Assembly (NCBI GenBank): GCA_015257125.1
Contig: JABZKU010000048.1
Span: 1-9,342, forward strand
DNA: 9,342 nucleotides
Direction: 5' to 3'
Source: Prevotellaceae bacterium
Lineage (GTDB): Bacteria; Bacteroidota; Bacteroidia; Bacteroidales; Bacteroidaceae
Position numbers and translations under genes: made by a program. The notes under the pieces are model-generated. The model did not search any database and was not told the origin of the DNA. It saw only the letters and a program-made list of their open reading frames with translations. Shown piece after piece: positions 6,063-9,342 of this stretch; the stretch's first letter is position 1, and every line of letters starts with the position of its first letter.

Positions 6063-8786
6063 TTAGAAATTGACTTTGAGCTTAACAGACATCTGACGTC
6101 CGAAACCGTAGAACACGCGATGTGCAGTGTTCCAGTCGTGTCCCGGGCCGTCGTAGGCCTGACTGATGTATTCCTGGTCGAGGAGATTCTCGACGTTGCC
6201 GGAAAGTGTGGTTTTGTAGCCACCCATTTGGAAAGTGTAGCCGGCCGAGAGATCCACCAAGCCATAGGCGGGCACCTTCCAGGGCGTTTGGAACGTCTTC
6301 ACGCCGTCGAGGCTGATATCGTTGGCCGTTACGGCGTAGTCGGCGTAGTAGTTGGAGAAATACTTCCAATCTAATCCGATACGGAGGCCTTCCATGGGAT
6401 AGACATTGAAGCCCAAACCGGCGGTGACTTGCGCCGATCCGCCTTCTTTCACGTCCTTCTGATTGAAACGCATGCGGGCGTGGTCGGCACCTTGGCTCTG
6501 TTCGAGCGGATGTCCGAACTTATCGATGGGTTGTCCGGCAGAATTGTAGAAATAGCCCACGGGGTTGTTCGTCCAACGCCAGTTGCCGACCGAAAGCATA
6601 CCGCGGAGCGAGAACCACTTGGCGGGTTTGTAGCTCAAGTCGACTTCCACGCCTTCGTGGATGGAGTTTACGCCCTGCATGTTGATCCATGTGCGCTCAA
6701 CATTGCCGTCTACGGGAATTTCCGTCATTTTGGCCATCGTCTTGTCCTTCCATTCTGTGTGGTAGACGTTGACATTGGCGGTGAAGGCGGCGGTGTGGTA
6801 AGAATAACCGAGCTCACCGGAGAAAATTTTCTCGTTTACTGCGTCGGGATTCACCTGATTCGACACCTGCGAAGCGAGGAATACGCCGCCGGAGAAGAAG
6901 GGTGCGCGCGAAATGTAGCCGATATTTCCGAAAACGTTGTGCTGTCCGCCCCAAGCGTCGAAGTGGGGGAACTTATAATTGACACCTCCCTTGACGGTGA
7001 AGCCGATTTTGCTCACTTTGTCGCTTTCGGCGTGCGCAGCATCGTAATAAAAACGGTCTTTACGCCATTGTGTTGTGTTATTCAAGGAGCCTGCTACAAA
7101 CGCGGTGAGGTTGTTGAAGTCATACTCGGCTTGTCCGAACACACCCGACTGGGCAACGAAACCATCGTAGTCGCGCTGCACAACGTCGCCCACGGAGAGT
7201 TTCTTATTGATGAAGGCGTTGGTGCCCGCACCGGCGAAGTTTTCGGCCTTCACGTTCTTGCGATAGCGGTCAATGTAGTAAGCGCCGTCGTAAAGGTCGG
7301 TGATTTCGTTGGTGTGCGTGCCGACATAGTAACGCAAGTCCACACCTCCGTAGAGATTGAAGCGATCATTGATCTCTTTCGTGTAGGTAGACACGAGCCC
7401 CAACCACTTGTGGAGGTTTTTGCTCATGCTCATTACCATTTTCGAGCCGCTTTCGCTCGCAGCGTTCATCTCCTGGATTTTGCCGTAGGCGAAAGTGCCG
7501 TCGGCATTGCGGAACTGAGTGGTGAGAATGCCGTTGTTCGAGCCGTACCATGCGGAGCTGTACTCCTGCGTGCCCTGTCCGCTCTCGCCGCCGCCGAAAC
7601 CGAGCGAGAGATAAGCCACGGTGTTCAACGACGAGGTGCGGTCGATCTGCCAGAGGTGCTGGAGTTGGAGCTGGGGCTTGTGGTAAACATTCTGTTGCGA
7701 GTGGCGAATCTGTCCGTAACGGTCATAACCGAAGGTGGCGTTGTAGCGATATTGTTCGCCGGGACGCATATATTTACCCACTTCTTGCCAACCTTGCACG
7801 GTGAGTCCGTCGTAAGCGGAACGCTTGTTGTGCACTTGCGGCGCTCCGAAGGCGGTGAAGGTGAGCAAATGGTTCTTGCTCAATTCCTTTGAAACCGACA
7901 AGAAGTAATTCCACGCACGGAAATCGGTGCCTTGGATATAGCCGTCGCCCCAAGTTTTGCCGCCCATGACGGTCAAAGCCCAGCCGTCGGCGGTGCGACC
8001 CGTGGAGAGAGAGAAAGCGAGTTTGTTGTATCCGTCATTACCCAAGCCGTAGGTGAAAGCACCTCCCTTGCGGGCGTCGGTAGTCTTGGTGACGATGTTG
8101 ATCGATCCGCCGACTGAGGGCGTCGACACCTTGGCTGCGCCCAAACCGCGCTGGGTTTGGATGCTCGAAGCCACATCGGTGAGGCCGGCCCAGTTGGACC
8201 AGTACACACCACCCCACTCCATGTCGTTCATCGAGACGCCGTTGACGAGCACCGCCACGTTTTCGCTCTTGAAGCCGCGCATGTTCACTTTCGTGTCGCC
8301 ATAGCCACCGCCTTCGCGCATAATATATACGCCGGGCGTGGTTTCGAGCACCTTGGGCAGGTCGGCTGTGCCGACGCGTTCCTCAATGGCGATGGCGCCG
8401 AGGGTGGTTAACGCCACAGGCGTCTTGCGTGCCACGGCACGGGTGGTCACCACGGCATCCTTCAGCGCGATGGATGCGCTGGCCATGGGGATAAATCCGA
8501 AATCATATTCGCCGGCGTGATTCGAAGCCAGTGTGGTGCTTTCGAAACCCACGCTGGAAAACTGCAAATTGCACTTCGTTTTGGGCGATTTGATGACAAA
8601 CTTACCATCGTTGTCCGTGAACACCTTGGTGGGGGTGCCTTGAAGCGATACGGTCACGCCGACGAGGGGATCGTTGGTGGCTGCATCGATCACGGTTCCT
8701 TTGAGCACGCACTGCGCTTGTGCCACACTGCTGCCGGCAACGCTGACCACAAAGGCCGAGGCTGCGAGCAAAAGTTCTTTTCTCAT
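6063..8786 (-). CDS. TonB-dependent outer-membrane receptor
   Basis: This 907-residue protein imports a ligand across the outer membrane using TonB-ExbBD energy. Residues 1-25 are a signal peptide (MRKELLLAASAFVVSVAGSSVAQA). Residues about 27-110 are a carboxypeptidase-D-like beta-sandwich (LKGTVIDAATNDPLVGVTVSLQGT, DNDGKFVIK). The plug domain covers about 115-234 and contains LPKVLETTPGVYI, VNMRGFKSENVAVLVNGVSMNDM, WSNWAGL and GGSINIVTKT. The rest is a 22-strand-type barrel rich in aromatic residues, with VENLLDQEY near the end and the terminal barrel signal KLKVNF. Length is normal for non-SusC receptors and shorter than typical SusC. It leads a unit with the downstream lipoprotein. No SusD, sigma/anti-sigma pair or iron regulator is seen beside it. 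Candidate ligands include metal complexes, peptides or glycans; none is indicated. Confidence 0.96.
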   Translation of the reverse strand: MRKELLLAASAFVVSVAGSSVAQAQCVLKGTVIDAATNDPLVGVTVSLQGTPTKVFTDNDGKFVIKSPKTKCNLQFSSVGFESTTLASNHAGEYDFGFIPMASASIALKDAVVTTRAVARKTPVALTTLGAIAIEERVGTADLPKVLETTPGVYIMREGGGYGDTKVNMRGFKSENVAVLVNGVSMNDMEWGGVYWSNWAGLTDVASSIQTQRGLGAAKVSTPSVGGSINIVTKTTDARKGGAFTYGLGNDGYNKLAFSLSTGRTADGWALTVMGGKTWGDGYIQGTDFRAWNYFLSVSKELSKNHLLTFTAFGAPQVHNKRSAYDGLTVQGWQEVGKYMRPGEQYRYNATFGYDRYGQIRHSQQNVYHKPQLQLQHLWQIDRTSSLNTVAYLSLGFGGGESGQGTQEYSSAWYGSNNGILTTQFRNADGTFAYGKIQEMNAASESGSKMVMSMSKNLHKWLGLVSTYTKEINDRFNLYGGVDLRYYVGTHTNEITDLYDGAYYIDRYRKNVKAENFAGAGTNAFINKKLSVGDVVQRDYDGFVAQSGVFGQAEYDFNNLTAFVAGSLNNTTQWRKDRFYYDAAHAESDKVSKIGFTVKGGVNYKFPHFDAWGGQHNVFGNIGYISRAPFFSGGVFLASQVSNQVNPDAVNEKIFSGELGYSYHTAAFTANVNVYHTEWKDKTMAKMTEIPVDGNVERTWINMQGVNSIHEGVEVDLSYKPAKWFSLRGMLSVGNWRWTNNPVGYFYNSAGQPIDKFGHPLEQSQGADHARMRFNQKDVKEGGSAQVTAGLGFNVYPMEGLRIGLDWKYFSNYYADYAVTANDISLDGVKTFQTPWKVPAYGLVDLSAGYTFQMGGYKTTLSGNVENLLDQEYISQAYDGPGHDWNTAHRVFYGFGRQMSVKLKVNF

Positions 8787-8829
8787 GGGGGGAATGTTTG
8801 TTTGGACGTTGTGTAAAAGATTACGACTG

Positions 8830-8837
8830 CAAAGTTA
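8830..8837 (-). promoter_or_regulatory. Bacteroidetes -7 promoter box for the receptor unit
   Basis: On the minus strand this reads TAACTTTG, an exact TAnnTTTG match, 43 nt before the receptor ATG at 8786. A start site near 8823 gives a leader of about 37 nt, without a Shine-Dalgarno sequence, as is normal in this phylum. The nearest -33-like TTTC lies about 15 nt upstream of the box, closer than the usual 19-21 nt, so the -33 part is weak. Confidence 0.6.
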
Positions 8838-9325
8838 GTGAATAGTAACAACGAAACGCGGCGTTTCTGCATTTATTTTCGCCTGCGATGCGAATAATCA
8901 GCGAGATGGCTAGATAACTTGCCTTTCTCGTCCGGTTCTTTCACGTTTTCTTCCCGGGTCTCCCGCTGCATTTTGCGCGCCATTTTCACCCGGGTGGCAC
9001 GGCTTTTTGCGCGACTCGAGGGGAAACAAAAAAACGACGGACATCCTCCCTTCCAAACACCGCACGCCAACTCGCGCCGGCGCCGAACTTCGCCCTTCGT
9101 GACGAAGCGAAACGCGCAAGGACTTGCCGCAGGAGAGCGCACTGCACGACAAAGCGATGAGAAGACTCCCCCGCAACGCGCTCCCGGCGCGCGGAAAAAT
9201 CGCCGATGGAGCGTGCAAACGACACGATGCGGGGCTGAAAACACAGGAAAAGGAGAAAAATGGACAAAAAAAATGGGAATGAACCGTCTCACGACGAAAC
9301 ATTCCCTCACAGAACTTATATAGAG
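8838..9325. other. About 490-nt region without a convincing gene
   Basis: Reading frames of 93-145 codons exist on both strands, but they overlap one another, are rich in Arg, Ser and Pro, lack recognisable domains and look like chance frames in GC-rich DNA. Visible structure is limited. There is a bulged hairpin at 9089-9111 (ttcgc/gcgaa outside ttcg/cgaa, with two unpaired C), short perfect palindromes caccc-gggtg (8987-8996) and gcgcc-ggcgc (9074-9083), and purine-rich A-tracts near 9246-9276. No tRNA or known riboswitch pattern was recognised. It separates two apparently divergent transcription units. Confidence 0.6.
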
Positions 9326-9342
9326 ATGAAAAAACTATCTCG
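9326..9342 (+). CDS. Possible start of a gene running out of the window
   Basis: An ATG at 9326 begins MKKLS, which resembles the positively charged start of a signal peptide, and it follows an AT-rich segment (ttatatagag). Only five codons are inside the window, so no family can be assigned. The position opposite the divergent receptor unit fits a gene start, but chance is possible. Confidence 0.35.

Noticed and set aside
4365..6374. 669-codon open frame on the plus strand, antisense to the lipoprotein gene and the end of the receptor gene
   Set aside because: It runs through the terminator, the intergenic hairpin and two recognised genes, and has no domain. It is the antisense shadow of the minus-strand codons.
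6429..7892. 487-codon plus-strand frame opposite the TonB-dependent receptor
   Set aside because: It is a shadow of the receptor reading frame with no family resemblance or separate start signals.
4575..8786. SusC/SusD polysaccharide-utilisation pair together with the GH20 gene
   Set aside because: The lipoprotein lacks SusD helical features, the receptor is shorter than typical SusC, and the GH20 gene lies in the opposite orientation beyond an unrelated unit and a terminator.
8873..9323. Overlapping frames of 93-145 codons on both strands in the last intergenic region
   Set aside because: They are Arg/Ser/Pro-rich, mutually overlapping and without domains. The plus-strand frame ends at 9323, just before the more plausible ATG at 9326.

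Overview
The window looks like chromosomal DNA from a GC-rich member of the Bacteroidales (phylum Bacteroidota). The evidence is a TonB-dependent receptor with an N-terminal carboxypeptidase-D-like extension, a surface-type lipoprotein with a short lipobox, two Bacteroidetes-type -7 promoter boxes of the form TAnnTTTG, and an absence of obvious Shine-Dalgarno sequences. The genus cannot be fixed from the sequence alone. I see no tRNA, rRNA, insertion sequence, integrase or CRISPR array.

Layout. (1) Nt 1-1980, plus strand: a GH20 beta-N-acetylhexosaminidase whose first codons lie outside the window. (2) Nt 2059-2095: a strong, nearly symmetrical terminator hairpin between convergent genes. (3) Nt 2123-4180, minus strand: a two-gene unit, read in the order MATE-family multidrug exporter then cytidylate-kinase-like P-loop protein, with a TACATTTG promoter box at 4232-4239. 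(4) Nt 4181-4574: a 394-nt non-coding stretch holding that promoter, about four degenerate ~21-bp tandem repeats, a perfect 16-bp palindrome, and the terminator of the next unit. (5) Nt 4575-8786, minus strand: a second two-gene unit, read as TonB-dependent outer-membrane receptor then choice-of-anchor-J lipoprotein, with a TAACTTTG promoter box at 8830-8837, a large hairpin in the 63-nt intergenic gap, and tandem hairpins ending in a T7 run after the lipoprotein. (6) Nt 8838-9325: about 490 nt with no convincing gene, then a possible gene start on the plus strand at 9326 that runs out of the window.

How the genes work together. The receptor and lipoprotein very probably form one outer-membrane uptake or surface-binding unit. 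The lipoprotein is not a SusD homologue, and the ligand is unknown. The GH20 enzyme releases terminal N-acetylhexosamines from glycans such as mucin or host N-glycans. It points away from the receptor and is separated from it by the MATE unit, so there is no evidence that they form one polysaccharide-utilisation locus. Nothing here is clearly a new defence or mobile system. The most unusual items are the non-coding elements at 4322-4409 and 6014-6053 and the unassigned receptor/lipoprotein pair.
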